Of a stretch of 64,000 nt of DNA, positions 54,490 through 63,803 are shown piece by piece. Both the position numbers and the translations under genes were made by a program. Each line of letters begins with the position of its first letter. The first letter of the stretch is position 1. Under the pieces are notes generated by a model. The model was given only the letters and a program-made list of their open reading frames with translations, made no database searches and was not told where the DNA came from. Source of the DNA: Streptomyces sp. Isolate_45 (GTDB taxonomy: Bacteria; Actinomycetota; Actinomycetes; Streptomycetales; Streptomycetaceae); assembly GCF_024721315.2 (NCBI RefSeq), contig NZ_JANFAK020000013.1:34947-98946 (forward strand), written 5' to 3'.

Positions 54490-55749
54490 ATGCCGCATGC
54501 CCCGCGCACCCTCCGCTTCGGCGCGAATTACACCCCGACCCGGGGCTGGTTCCACCACTGGTTGGACTTCGACCTCGACGAGGTCCGCGCCGATCTCGAC
54601 TCGGTGGCCGAGCTCGGCCTGGACCACGTACGGGTGTTCCCGCTGTGGCCGCTGTTCCAGCCGAACCGCACCCTGATCCGGCCGCGCGCCGTCGAGCAGC
54701 TCGTCGCGCTCGCCGACGCGGCGGCCGACCGCGGCCTCGACGTCGCGGTGGACGGCCTCCAGGGGCACCTGTCGAGCTTCGACTTCCTGCCGTCCTGGAC
54801 GGCGACCTGGCACCGGCGCGGCATCTTCGACGATCCGGACGTGATCGCCGGGCAGGCGGAGTACCTGCGCACGCTGGCCGCCGCCCTCGCCGACCGGCCC
54901 CACTTCCTCGGCATGACGGTCGGCAACGAGATCAACCAGTTCGCCGGGGACCCGCACCCCGACCCCGACCGCATCACCCCGGACCAGGCGCGGCGCTGGC
55001 TGGAACGCATGTTGGCCGCCTGCGAGGAGGGCGCCCCGGGCCGCTTCCACCTGCACGCCGAGTACGACGCCGTCTGGTACCGGGACGGGCACCCCTTCAC
55101 CCCCGCCCAGGCCGCGCGGCTGGGCGCGGCGACCGCCGTGCACTCCTGGGTGTTCAACGGCACCGCGCAGCGCCACGGCCCCACCGGGACGGCGACCGAG
55201 CACCACGCCGCCTACCTGATCGAGCTGTCCAAGGCCTGGGCGGCGGACCCGCACCGCCCGGTCTGGCTCCAGGAGGTCGGGGCGCCCGCCCCGCTGATCG
55301 GGCCCGAGGACGCCGTGCGGTTCGCCGAGGCCACCGTGGAGAACGCCCTGGACTGCCCCGACCTGTGGGGGGTGACCTGGTGGTGCTCGCACGACGTGTC
55401 CCGCGGGCTCGCGGACTTCCCCGAGCTGGAGTACGGGCTCGGCCTGCTCACCAACGACCGCCGCGGCAAGCCCGTGGGCGCCGCCCTGGCCCGGGTCGCC
55501 CGGCGGTGGCGGGGCCGCGAGCACCACCCCGCGCCCCGCTCCACCGCCCTCGTCCTGGACGCGGGCGGTGTGCCGCGGGCCCCGGACCGTTCGGTGTGCG
55601 CCCCGGGCGGCGCGTTCTTCGAAGCCTGGGCCTCACTGACGGCCCAGGGGGTGCGCCCCGCGGTGGTCCTCGCGGAGCACTCCCGGGACGCGGCGCACCT
55701 GTCCGCGCGCGGCATCACCGAGGTGCTCCGCGTACCCGAAGTGACCTGA
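54490..55749 (+). CDS. GH5-like glycoside hydrolase (cellulase/mannanase-fold)
   Basis: 419 residues from the ATG at 54490, with a weak GGGA ribosome binding site. (Beta/alpha)8 barrel: GANYTPTRGWFHHWLDFDLD near the start; acid/base Glu147 in VGNEINQFAGD; nucleophile Glu262 in WLQEVGAPAPL; DLWGVTWWCSHDVSRG near the last strand. No signal peptide, so probably intracellular. Next gene is a GH85 enzyme 105 bases on. A role in trimming mannose or glucose from an imported oligosaccharide fits the pair but is inferred. Confidence 0.82.
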   Translation: MPHAPRTLRFGANYTPTRGWFHHWLDFDLDEVRADLDSVAELGLDHVRVFPLWPLFQPNRTLIRPRAVEQLVALADAAADRGLDVAVDGLQGHLSSFDFLPSWTATWHRRGIFDDPDVIAGQAEYLRTLAAALADRPHFLGMTVGNEINQFAGDPHPDPDRITPDQARRWLERMLAACEEGAPGRFHLHAEYDAVWYRDGHPFTPAQAARLGAATAVHSWVFNGTAQRHGPTGTATEHHAAYLIELSKAWAADPHRPVWLQEVGAPAPLIGPEDAVRFAEATVENALDCPDLWGVTWWCSHDVSRGLADFPELEYGLGLLTNDRRGKPVGAALARVARRWRGREHHPAPRSTALVLDAGGVPRAPDRSVCAPGGAFFEAWASLTAQGVRPAVVLAEHSRDAAHLSARGITEVLRVPEVT

Positions 55750-55854
55750 GGCCGAAGGAACCTGACGGCACGGGGACGGGCGGGCCCGATCCCACGGCCG
55801 CCCTGCCCCGGCCCCTGCCCGAACACCCCGCCACCCCCGCGTGAGGAGACCCGC

Positions 55855-57999
55855 ATGTCCGCGACCGAACCGGACGCAGCTCCCCGTACGTCCCCGGTAC
55901 CCGAGCCCGGCCTTCCTGCGGCACCCGCCGCCCGGGGACCGGCCAGGCGTACGGTGCTGGCCGCCGGGGCCCTCCCGTTCCCGGTCGGGGCCGTCACCCC
56001 TGCCCGGGACGCGCCTCCCTCACCCGGCTCCGCGCCCGAGCCCGCGGCCCTCGCCCCGTACGCCTCCTACTGGTTCCCCGATTCCCTCCCCCCGGGCGAG
56101 CCGGGGCCCGGGATCGTGTGGCGCTCGTTGAAGGCGTGGAGCCCGGAGTCGGACCCGGACCTGGCGCACAACGCGGCGACCGTGCCGCTCGCCCCGCGCT
56201 TCACCCCCGTGCCCCCGCACCCGGGCGCCCGTGCGGGGCAGGCCCGCATCGCCTCGCTGGTCTCGTTCGGGCCGACCGCGGGGAACCCGTCCCAGGGTTC
56301 GGCGTCGGCGGACTCGTACGCGCTCACGCACTGGGCGTACATCGACGAGCTGGTCTTCTGGGGCGGTTCCGCCGGCGAGGGCATCGTGCTCGCGCCGAAC
56401 GCCCCGGTGACGGACGCCGCCCACCGCAACGGCGTCAGGGTCCTCGGCAACGTGTTCCTGCCGCCCGTCCCCTACGGCGGTGACCTGCGGTGGACGCAGG
56501 AGTTGGTGCGGCGCGACGCCCTCGGACGCTTCCCCCTGGCGGAGAAGCTCGTACAGGTGGCGCGGGCGCACGGCTTCGACGGCTGGTTCGTCAACGCCGA
56601 GACGGACGGCGGGGACAGTGCGCTGGCCTCCCGGATGCGGGAGTTCCTGCGCGCCCTGCGGGCCGCGGGCGCGCCGCACGGCCTGCGCATCACCTGGTAC
56701 GACGCGATGAACGCCACCGGCCGGGTCGGCTGGCAGGGCGCGCTGAACGCCCTCAACCAGGAATTCTTCGAGGATCGGACCGGGAAGGTCGCGGACACCC
56801 TCTTCGTGGACTTCCGCTGGACCGAACCGACGCTGGCGTCCTCCGGCGCCCTCGCCGACCGGCTGGGCCGTTCCCGCCACGAACTGTGGGCGGCGGTGGA
56901 CGTCGAATCCAACGGCCGTCACTCCGACGTGCGTTGGGACGCGATCGTGCCGCGCGATCGCGAACACGTCGTCAGCTACGGCTTCTACCGGCCCGAGTGG
57001 ACCCGCAACCACCTCACCGACCGCTCCCCCGGCGCGTTCCACGTGTCCGACGACCTGTTCTGGACCGGCGCGTCCCTCGATCCGTCGAGACCCGCACCCG
57101 AATCGGGCTGGCGGGCGCCCGCCACGGTCGTCGCCGACCGTTCCACCGTGACCGGGCTGCCCTTCGCCTGTTCGTTCAACACCGGTCACGGGCTGCGCTG
57201 GTACGAGGACGGCGAGGTCCTCGGCGACGCGCCCTGGAGTCACCTCGCCCTCCAGGACCGGCTGCCCGGCCGCCGCTGGGTGGTGGACACGGCCGGCGAA
57301 CGCCCGTCGGTCACCCTGGACTTCGCGGACGCCTGGCGCGGCGGTTCCAGCCTGCTCGTGGCGGGCCGGCCCGGCGCCCCCGTCTCCGTCGGCCTGCACG
57401 CCACCCGGCTCCCGCTGACCCGCACCACCGTCGCCGAACTCGTGCACCGTACGGACGCCGGGCCGGTCCGCGTCGAGTTCGGGTTCGCGACCCGCGAGCC
57501 GGCCGCCCCCGGCGACCCGGTCCCGTACACGTGGCTGCGGACGACGGCCCCGACCGGCGACCACCGGGGTTGGCGCACGACCCGAGTGCCCCTGGCGACG
57601 CCGGCCGGAAGGACCGCGTACGCCCTGGCCGTACGGATCACCGGACGCGGGAACGAGCCCGTGTCCTGGCGGCTCGGGGCCCTGTCGGTACGCGACACCA
57701 CCCGTTCCCGGCACCCGGCCCCGCCCGCGCACCTGGAGGTGGCCGCCACGGCCCGCCGGGGCGACGAGGCCGAGCTCCGCCTCGCCTGGGACCGGGCAGC
57801 CGGTCCGGTCCGGCACTACGAGCTCCACCGCCTGCTCCCCGACGGCACCCGCCGCTTCCTCGGCGGCACCTGCGCCGCCGCCCTGTACGTCCCCTCCGTC
57901 ACCCGGGCGGGCCGGGAGCGGGCGGCGCTCCTGGAGCTGCGGGCGGTCGGGGAGACGTACGCGACGTCCGCGCCCGCCCGCACGGAGCTGCCCTGGTAG
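55855..57999 (+). CDS. GH85 endo-beta-N-acetylglucosaminidase
   Basis: Cleaves the chitobiose core of N-glycans (ENGase). 714 residues from the ATG at 55855 with GAGGAG upstream. The start carries a twin-Arg-like ARRTVLAAGALPFPVGA signal, so export is likely. The GH85 domain (~70-400) includes WRSLKAWSPESDPDLAHNAA, QARIASLVSFGPTAGNPSQG, YIDELVFWGG and the catalytic pair Asn247/Glu249 in DGWFVNAETDGG. The C-terminal ~280 residues look like beta-sandwich and fibronectin-like modules (APPAHLEVAATARRGDEAEL). Same strand and close to the GH5-like gene; upstream LacI operators suggest induction by the sugar. Confidence 0.88.
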   Translation: MSATEPDAAPRTSPVPEPGLPAAPAARGPARRTVLAAGALPFPVGAVTPARDAPPSPGSAPEPAALAPYASYWFPDSLPPGEPGPGIVWRSLKAWSPESDPDLAHNAATVPLAPRFTPVPPHPGARAGQARIASLVSFGPTAGNPSQGSASADSYALTHWAYIDELVFWGGSAGEGIVLAPNAPVTDAAHRNGVRVLGNVFLPPVPYGGDLRWTQELVRRDALGRFPLAEKLVQVARAHGFDGWFVNAETDGGDSALASRMREFLRALRAAGAPHGLRITWYDAMNATGRVGWQGALNALNQEFFEDRTGKVADTLFVDFRWTEPTLASSGALADRLGRSRHELWAAVDVESNGRHSDVRWDAIVPRDREHVVSYGFYRPEWTRNHLTDRSPGAFHVSDDLFWTGASLDPSRPAPESGWRAPATVVADRSTVTGLPFACSFNTGHGLRWYEDGEVLGDAPWSHLALQDRLPGRRWVVDTAGERPSVTLDFADAWRGGSSLLVAGRPGAPVSVGLHATRLPLTRTTVAELVHRTDAGPVRVEFGFATREPAAPGDPVPYTWLRTTAPTGDHRGWRTTRVPLATPAGRTAYALAVRITGRGNEPVSWRLGALSVRDTTRSRHPAPPAHLEVAATARRGDEAELRLAWDRAAGPVRHYELHRLLPDGTRRFLGGTCAAALYVPSVTRAGRERAALLELRAVGETYATSAPARTELPW

Positions 58000-58033
58000 G
58001 GGCCCCGGGGCCCGAGAGTCCCGGGCCCGGGTG

Positions 58034-59446
58034 TCAGGGGTTGTGCGGGTCCGTGCGCGGGACGGCGACCGTCACGCGCAGCCCGTGCGGCGGGTTCGTC
58101 TCGTAGGAGAGGGAGCCGCCGCCCCCGGCGAGCAGGGCCCTGGAGATGGACAGGCCGAGGCCGGAGCCCTTGACGTTCTGGTGGCGGCCGCTGCGCCAGA
58201 AGCGGTCACCGACGCGCAGCAGCTCCTCCTCGGTCAGGCCCGGCCCCCGGTCGGCGACGACGACGAGCGCGCTGCGCCCGGCAGCGGTGACGGACACCTC
58301 GACCTCCTCGCCCGCCGGCGTGAACTTCAGGGCGTTGTCGATGACCGCGTCGAGCGCGCTGGACAGGGCGATCGGGTCGGCCCAGCCGGTGACGGCGGAC
58401 CGGCCCGTCTCGGTGAGCCGTACGCCCTTCTCCTCGGCGTACGGCCGCCAGGCGGCGACCCGCTCGGAGGTCAGCGCCCCGATGTCGGTGAGGCTGATCT
58501 CCGCGGAGGCGTGTTCGGCCAGCGCCAGGTCGAGGAGGTCGTCCAGGACCTGGGTGAGGCGCTTGCCCTCGGTCCGTACGGAGGCGATCTCCTCGTTCCC
58601 CTCGGGCAGTTCGAGGGCGAGCAGCTCGATGCGCAGGAGCAGCGCGGCGAGGGGGTTGCGCAGTTGGTGCGAGGCGTCGGCGACGAACGCCCGCTGCTGC
58701 TCAAGGACCTCTTCCACGTTGTCGGCCATCTCGTTGAACGAGCGGGCGAGTCGCTGGAGTTCCGGTGGGCCGCCGGCGGCCGCGACGCGGGAGTTCATGC
58801 GTCCCGTGGCGATGCCGTGGGCGGCGGCGTCCAGCGTTTGAACGGGCTTGAGGACCCAGCTGGTGAGCCGCAGGGCGGCGCCGAACGCGACGAGCATCGC
58901 GGCGGCGAGCCCGGCCGTGATGAACAGCCAGCCCCGCAGGATCCGGGCGCGCATCTGATCGGTGGGCGATTCGGTGACGACGACGGCGACGACGTCCCCG
59001 TCGAGGACCACCGGGGAGGCGACGAGCAGTTTGCCGTGGGTCTGCCAGGGCCACACCTGACCCGGGTCGTGGCTGCGCCGCCCGGCGAGGGCCTCGGTGA
59101 AGGCCGTACGACCTTCACCGTCGTCCGGCAACTGCCACCAGCCGGGGGCCCGTACCAGGGCGTTGCCGTCGCGGTAGAAGATGCCGACGCGGATGCCGTA
59201 CAGCTCCTGGTAGCGGGCGAGTTCCTGCTGGAGGGTCTCCTGGCGTTCGTCGGCCCCGGTCGAGCGGGAGCCCTCGGCGTCGATGACGAACTGGGCGAGG
59301 GCGGCGAAGCGGGCGCTGTCGTCGATCCGGTCGACGACGACGTCCTGCTGCTGCCGGGCCGCCAGACTCACCGCGAGCGGCAACCCGAGGGCGATCAGGA
59401 CGCCCGCCATGAGGACGACGAGGAGCGGGAGCAGCCGGGCGCGCAC
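58034..59446 (-). CDS. gluK: Sensor histidine kinase GluK
   Basis: 470 residues from a GTG at 59446. Two membrane segments (LLPLLVVLMAGVLIALGLPL at the start, and WLFITAGLAAAMLVAFGAAL ~165-185) flank an extracellular sensor. A HAMP region precedes the phospho-accepting His260 in FVADASHQLRNPLAALL. ATPase: DNALKFTPAGEE (N box), VVVADRGPGLTEEE (G1) and GSGLGLSIS (G2). Next to gluABCD, and recalled as GluK of S. coelicolor, which senses extracellular glutamate. The gene follows the regulator by 12 bases. Confidence 0.9.
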   Translation of the reverse strand: MRARLLPLLVVLMAGVLIALGLPLAVSLAARQQQDVVVDRIDDSARFAALAQFVIDAEGSRSTGADERQETLQQELARYQELYGIRVGIFYRDGNALVRAPGWWQLPDDGEGRTAFTEALAGRRSHDPGQVWPWQTHGKLLVASPVVLDGDVVAVVVTESPTDQMRARILRGWLFITAGLAAAMLVAFGAALRLTSWVLKPVQTLDAAAHGIATGRMNSRVAAAGGPPELQRLARSFNEMADNVEEVLEQQRAFVADASHQLRNPLAALLLRIELLALELPEGNEEIASVRTEGKRLTQVLDDLLDLALAEHASAEISLTDIGALTSERVAAWRPYAEEKGVRLTETGRSAVTGWADPIALSSALDAVIDNALKFTPAGEEVEVSVTAAGRSALVVVADRGPGLTEEELLRVGDRFWRSGRHQNVKGSGLGLSISRALLAGGGGSLSYETNPPHGLRVTVAVPRTDPHNP

Positions 59447-59458
59447 GGCAGGCGCCCG

Positions 59459-60175
59459 CTAGGGCGCGGCCGGGGTGACGAGCCGGTAGCCCACCCCGCG
59501 GACGGTCTCGATGAGGGCGGGCAGGCCCAGCTTGGAGCGCAGCGAGGCGACGTGGACTTCTAGGGTGCGCCCGGTGCCCTCCCAACTGGTGCGCCAGACC
59601 TCGCTGATGATCTGCTCGCGCCGGAAGACGACCCCGGGCCGCTGCGCGAGCAGGGCCAGCAGGTCGAACTCCTTGCGGGTGAGCGGTACGTCGGCGCCGT
59701 TCACGCTGACCCGGCGGGTGGGCAGCTCGATGGAGACCGGACCGAGCACGACCGCGGCGGGGGATCCCGTGGTGCCGGCGGTGGCCTCCTCGGGGGTTCC
59801 GGTGCGCCGGGCGACGGCGTGGATGCGGGCGAGGAGCTCGCCGGTGTCGTACGGCTTGGTGACGTAGTCGTCGGCGCCCATGTTCAGGCCGTGGATGCGG
59901 GATCGGACGTCGGCCCGCGCGGTCACCATGATCACGGGCGTGCTGGTGCGCTTGCGGATCTTGCCGCAGACCTCGTAGCCGTCCTGGTCGGGCAGGCCGA
60001 GGTCGAGCAGGATCACCCCATAGGGAGCGGCCCCGGGCGAGGACCCGGCGGACAGCAGCGCCTGGAGGGCCTCCTCGCCGCTGCGGGCGTGGGTCACCCG
60101 GAAGCCGTGCCGGGCGAGGATCGCGGACAGGGCGGCGGCGACGTGGTCGTCGTCCTCGACGAGCAGCAGCCTCAT
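59459..60175 (-). CDS. gluR: OmpR-family response regulator GluR
   Basis: 238 residues from the ATG at 60175. Receiver with acidic pocket VEDDD and phospho-accepting Asp58 in YGVILLDLGLPDQDGYE; Thr/Lys in MVTARADV and DYVTKPYD. C-terminal winged helix (LTRKEFDLLALLAQRPGVVF, TLEVHVASLRSKLG). The kinase gene follows 12 bases later. Divergent from gluA across 282 bases, so likely binding there to activate gluABCD, as recalled for S. coelicolor. Confidence 0.92.
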   Translation of the reverse strand: MRLLLVEDDDHVAAALSAILARHGFRVTHARSGEEALQALLSAGSSPGAAPYGVILLDLGLPDQDGYEVCGKIRKRTSTPVIMVTARADVRSRIHGLNMGADDYVTKPYDTGELLARIHAVARRTGTPEEATAGTTGSPAAVVLGPVSIELPTRRVSVNGADVPLTRKEFDLLALLAQRPGVVFRREQIISEVWRTSWEGTGRTLEVHVASLRSKLGLPALIETVRGVGYRLVTPAAP

Positions 60176-60457
60176 GGCGTCCCCCTTTCCTGTTCACGGC
60201 GTCCGGACGAAGAATGGCCCAACACGGGCCACCATGCATCCATGCCCATGAAGAGTCCCACGTCAAGGGGGTTCCGGTCCGGCGAGTCTTCCGTTATGCA
60301 CCCGGTACGCGTACGGAACGCACCGGTCCGGGCCACGCACGGAGCGTATCCGGGCGAGGCCGTATCGTTATGCTCAATTCTCCCTCAGATGTGATGACGC
60401 TGTGCGCGCCTCGTCACTACTGTCCTCCCAACCGACGGAGGACGGAGCAAGAAGCCG
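60176..60457. promoter_or_regulatory. Divergent gluR / gluA promoter region
   Basis: 282 bases containing both promoters, with no gene. A GGAG precedes two candidate gluA starts. No clear direct repeat for the OmpR-type regulator could be assigned by eye. Confidence 0.5.
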
Positions 60458-61243
60458 ATGAGCGGAGTATCAGTGACCAAGGACGTGCAGGACGCGGCCG
60501 GTGCCGCTGACGGCCTGGTCGTACTGAGCAACGTCAACAAGCACTTCGGCGCGCTGCACGTGCTTCAGGACGTTGATCTGAGCATTGCCCGCGGTGAAGT
60601 CGTCGTGGTGATCGGTCCTTCGGGATCGGGCAAGTCCACGCTGTGCCGGACCATCAACCGGCTGGAGACGATCGACTCGGGCACCATCACGCTCGACGGG
60701 AAGCCGCTGCCGGCCGAGGGCAAGGAACTCGCCCGACTGCGCGCCGACGTGGGCATGGTGTTCCAGTCGTTCAACCTGTTCGCACACAAGACGGTGCTGC
60801 AGAACGTCATGCTGGGCCAGATCAAGGTCCGCAAGACGGATCAGGCGGCCGCCCGTGAGAAGGCGCAGTCGCTGCTGGACCGGGTGGGCGTCGGCTCGCA
60901 GGCCGACAAGTACCCGGCGCAGCTGTCCGGAGGCCAGCAGCAGCGCGTGGCGATCGCCAGGGCGCTGGCGATGGAGCCGAAGGTCATGCTCTTCGACGAG
61001 CCGACCTCGGCCCTCGACCCGGAAATGATCAACGAGGTGCTGGAGGTCATGCAGCAGCTCGCCCGGGAGGGGATGACCATGGTCGTCGTCACGCACGAGA
61101 TGGGCTTCGCCCGCTCGGCCGCCAACCGGGTCGTCTTCATGGCCGACGGGAAGATCGTCGAACAGGCCACGCCCGATCAGTTCTTCAGCAACCCGCGCAG
61201 CGATCGTGCCAAGGACTTCCTGTCGAAGATCCTGCACCACTGA
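60458..61243 (+). CDS. gluA: Glutamate ABC transporter ATP-binding protein GluA
   Basis: 261 residues from the ATG at 60458; a GTG at 60473 ([10 protein letters not shown]) with GGAG close by is an alternative. Polar amino acid importer ATPase: Walker [13 protein letters not shown] (~50-61), Q-loop [13 protein letters not shown], signature [16 protein letters not shown], Walker [14 protein letters not shown] and switch [10 protein letters not shown]. First gene of gluABCD, which brings in glutamate. Gene order ATPase, binding protein, two permeases is standard. Confidence 0.97.
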   Translation: MSGVSVTKDVQDAAGAADGLVVLSNVNKHFGALHVLQDVDLSIARGEVVVVIGPSGSGKSTLCRTINRLETIDSGTITLDGKPLPAEGKELARLRADVGMVFQSFNLFAHKTVLQNVMLGQIKVRKTDQAAAREKAQSLLDRVGVGSQADKYPAQLSGGQQQRVAIARALAMEPKVMLFDEPTSALDPEMINEVLEVMQQLAREGMTMVVVTHEMGFARSAANRVVFMADGKIVEQATPDQFFSNPRSDRAKDFLSKILHH

Positions 61244-61327
61244 CGTTTCTCGTCTGGTAGTGATCCGTCCGACGGAGCACACATCCCGCTCGTCGCTCAA
61301 CCACGTCTCACCCGAGGGAAGTTCACC

Positions 61328-62182
61328 ATGAAGATCTCCAAGGTCGGTGCGGCCGCGGCCGTCGCCGTCGCCCTTGCCCTGACGGCGACCGCCTGTGGCG
61401 GCGGCAGCGACAAGTCGGCCAGTGACGCCGGCGCGTCCGGTGGCGGCGGCAAGGACAAGGTCGTCATCGGCATCAAGTTCGACCAGCCCGGTCTGGGTCT
61501 GAAGACGCCCGACGGCAAGTTCACCGGCTTCGACGTCGATGTCGCCACCTACGTGGCCAAGGAGCTCGGCTACCAGCCGAACCAGATCGAGTTCAAGCAG
61601 GCGATCAGCGCCGAGCGCGAGAACCTCATCTCGAACGGTGACGTCAAACTGGTGGTCGCCACTTACACAATCAACGACAAGCGCAAAGCGAAGGTCGACT
61701 TCGCGGGCCCCTACTTCCTGGCCCACCAGGACCTGCTGGTCCGTGCAGACGACAGCTCCATCACTAAGGCCGAAGACCTGAACAGCAAGAAGCTGTGCTC
61801 GGTCGCCGGATCCACCTCGGCGCAGAACGTCAAGACCAAGCTCGCCCCCGACGCCGACCTTCGCGAATACCCGGGCTACAGCGAGTGCCTCACCGGCTTG
61901 GAGAATAAGGCCGTGGACGCGCTGACCACGGACGGCTCGATTCTGGCCGGCTACGCGGCACAGGAGAAGAACAAGGGCAAGTTCAAGCTGGCTGGCCTGA
62001 AGCTGAGCGACGAGCCCTATGGCATCGGCCTGAAAAAGGGCGACAAGGACCTCCAGACCAAGGTCAACGCCGCACTGAAGAAGATGGTGGAGGACGGCTC
62101 CTGGCAGAAGGCGGTCGACGCGAACCTCGGCCCTGCGGGCTACAAAGCTGAGCCGGCCCCGCAGATCACAGAAGGCAGCTAA
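61328..62182 (+). CDS. gluB: Glutamate-binding lipoprotein GluB
   Basis: 284 residues from the ATG at 61328. Lipoprotein signal MKISKVGAAAAVAVALALTA ending TATAC. Binding fold of the polar amino acid type: VVIGIKFDQPGLGLKTPDGK, FTGFDVDVATYVAKELGY, DFAGPYFLAHQDLLVRADDS and ECLTGLENKAVDALTTDGS. A partial hairpin follows the gene (62190-62236) and could adjust downstream permease expression. Codon use becomes less GC-biased from about here to the end of gluD. Confidence 0.96.
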   Translation: MKISKVGAAAAVAVALALTATACGGGSDKSASDAGASGGGGKDKVVIGIKFDQPGLGLKTPDGKFTGFDVDVATYVAKELGYQPNQIEFKQAISAERENLISNGDVKLVVATYTINDKRKAKVDFAGPYFLAHQDLLVRADDSSITKAEDLNSKKLCSVAGSTSAQNVKTKLAPDADLREYPGYSECLTGLENKAVDALTTDGSILAGYAAQEKNKGKFKLAGLKLSDEPYGIGLKKGDKDLQTKVNAALKKMVEDGSWQKAVDANLGPAGYKAEPAPQITEGS

Positions 62183-62189
62183 TTCATCG

Positions 62190-62236
62190 GGGAGGCGCAC
62201 TGCCAAACGTCTGTCACGGGCGGCAGCGCGCCTCTC
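62190..62236 (+). promoter_or_regulatory. Intercistronic hairpin gluB-gluC
   Basis: GGGAGGCGCAC-TGCC pairs with GGCAG-CGCGCCTC across a 15-base loop with small mismatches; such hairpins often keep binding-protein mRNA more abundant than permease mRNA. Confidence 0.45.
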
Positions 62237-62265
62237 CGGCCATCCTGGGGAGAGCGCAGGGTAAC

Positions 62266-62940
62266 GTGTTCGACTTTGTTTCTTCCGAGCAGTACGACCT
62301 GCTCGGAGCCTTCTGGGTGACGGTTCAGCTCACCCTCTACTCGGCCGTCGGCTCCCTGATTTGGGGCCTGATACTGGCCGGGATGCGGGTCAGTCCGGTC
62401 CCACTGATGCGTAGCTTCGGCACAACCTACGTCAATGTCGTGCGTAACACGCCGCTGACCCTGCTGATCCTCGGCTGCTCTTTGGGCTTGGACCAGACCC
62501 TAGGAATCGCGCTCGGCGGCGGCACCTCCAAAGAGATCGGCTTCCGTCTCGCGATCCTTGGCCTGAGCGCCTACACCGGCACGTTCGTTTGCGAATCAAT
62601 CCGCTCCGGTATCAATACCGTGCCTGTCGGCCAGGCCGAGGCCGCCCGCGCACTGGGGCTGAGTTTCTTTCAGGTGCTCACGCTTGTCGTGCTTCCCCAG
62701 AGTTTTCGGGCGGTCATAGCACCGCTCGCCAATGTATTGATCGCCCTGACCAAGAACACCACGGTGGCGGCGACCATCGGTGTGGCCGAGGCGGCCCTAC
62801 TGATGAAAGAAATGCTTGAGAACGAGGCGGACGCACTCTTCGCGGTCTTCGCGGTCTTCGCTCTCGGCTTCGTCCTGCTGACCCTGCCTACCGGCCTGCT
62901 GCTGGGCTGGGTGGCCAAGCGAGTGGCGGTGAAGCGATGA
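62266..62940 (+). CDS. gluC: Glutamate ABC transporter permease GluC
   Basis: 224 residues from a GTG at 62266 with GGGGAGAG upstream. HisM-type permease: five or so membrane segments and the EAA loop GQAEAARALGLSFFQVLTLV..LPQ. The stop overlaps the gluD start (ATGA at 62937-62940), so translation is coupled. It partners with GluD in the membrane. Confidence 0.95.
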   Translation: MFDFVSSEQYDLLGAFWVTVQLTLYSAVGSLIWGLILAGMRVSPVPLMRSFGTTYVNVVRNTPLTLLILGCSLGLDQTLGIALGGGTSKEIGFRLAILGLSAYTGTFVCESIRSGINTVPVGQAEAARALGLSFFQVLTLVVLPQSFRAVIAPLANVLIALTKNTTVAATIGVAEAALLMKEMLENEADALFAVFAVFALGFVLLTLPTGLLLGWVAKRVAVKR

Positions 62941-63803
62941 CCTCCGTTCTGTACGACGCCCCCGGCCCCAAGGCCAAGGTTCGCAACTGGATCTACACCG
63001 GCATTTTCGCGGTAGTCGTGGCGCTGGCCCTGTGGTGGATTTTGGACCGGATGGCTGATAAGAACCAGCTCGAGGCCGACAAGTGGTCTCCATTCGTCAC
63101 GGACAGTCAGCTTTGGACGACCTTTCTGCTGCCCGGCCTCGGTGAGACCCTCAAGGCTGGCGCAATCGCCATGGTCATCGCGCTACCTCTCGGCGCTCTC
63201 CTCGGCATAGCGAGGCTCTCCGACCATGCATGGGTCCGCATACCAGTCGGCACGATCGTGGAGTTTTTCCGCGCCATCCCGGTTTTGATCCTGATGATCT
63301 TCAGCTCCGCGCTGTACGTCATGCTGGGCACGGTCAGCTCCGACCTGCGACCGCTGTACGCAGTGGTCACTGGGCTTGTCCTGTACAACGCCTCGGTCAT
63401 CGCCGAGATCGTCCGGGCCGGCATCCTGTCACTTCCCCGCGGCCAAACCGACGCGGCTCAGGCGATCGGAATGCGCAAGGGTCAGACCATGACGTACGTC
63501 TTGGTCCCGCAAGCCGTCACGGCCATGCTGCCCGCTCTGGTCAGCCAACTCGTGGTGATCCTCAAGGACACAGCACTCGGCGGCGCTGTCCTCGGCTTCG
63601 CCGATCTGATGTCAATGAACCGTCAGATCTCTGCCAACTACAGCAACACCATCGCGACCATGGTCGTGATCGCCCTGCTGTACATCGCGGTGAACTTCGC
63701 CTTGACCACCCTGGCCTCTTGGCTGGAGAAGCGCCTACGACGTTCGAAGAAGAGCACCGGTATCGTGCTCGAGGCCGATGCCGGCGGAGAGCGACAGACC
63801 TGA
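62937..63803 (+). CDS. gluD: Glutamate ABC transporter permease GluD
   Basis: 288 residues from the ATG at 62937, overlapping gluC by 4 bases. HisM-type permease with N-terminal membrane segment IFAVVVALALWWILDRMAD, the EAA loop GQTDAAQAIGMRKGQTMTYV and LPALVSQLVVILKDTALGGA. The last gene of gluABCD. Downstream sequence degenerates into homopolymers. Confidence 0.95.
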   Translation: MTSVLYDAPGPKAKVRNWIYTGIFAVVVALALWWILDRMADKNQLEADKWSPFVTDSQLWTTFLLPGLGETLKAGAIAMVIALPLGALLGIARLSDHAWVRIPVGTIVEFFRAIPVLILMIFSSALYVMLGTVSSDLRPLYAVVTGLVLYNASVIAEIVRAGILSLPRGQTDAAQAIGMRKGQTMTYVLVPQAVTAMLPALVSQLVVILKDTALGGAVLGFADLMSMNRQISANYSNTIATMVVIALLYIAVNFALTTLASWLEKRLRRSKKSTGIVLEADAGGERQT

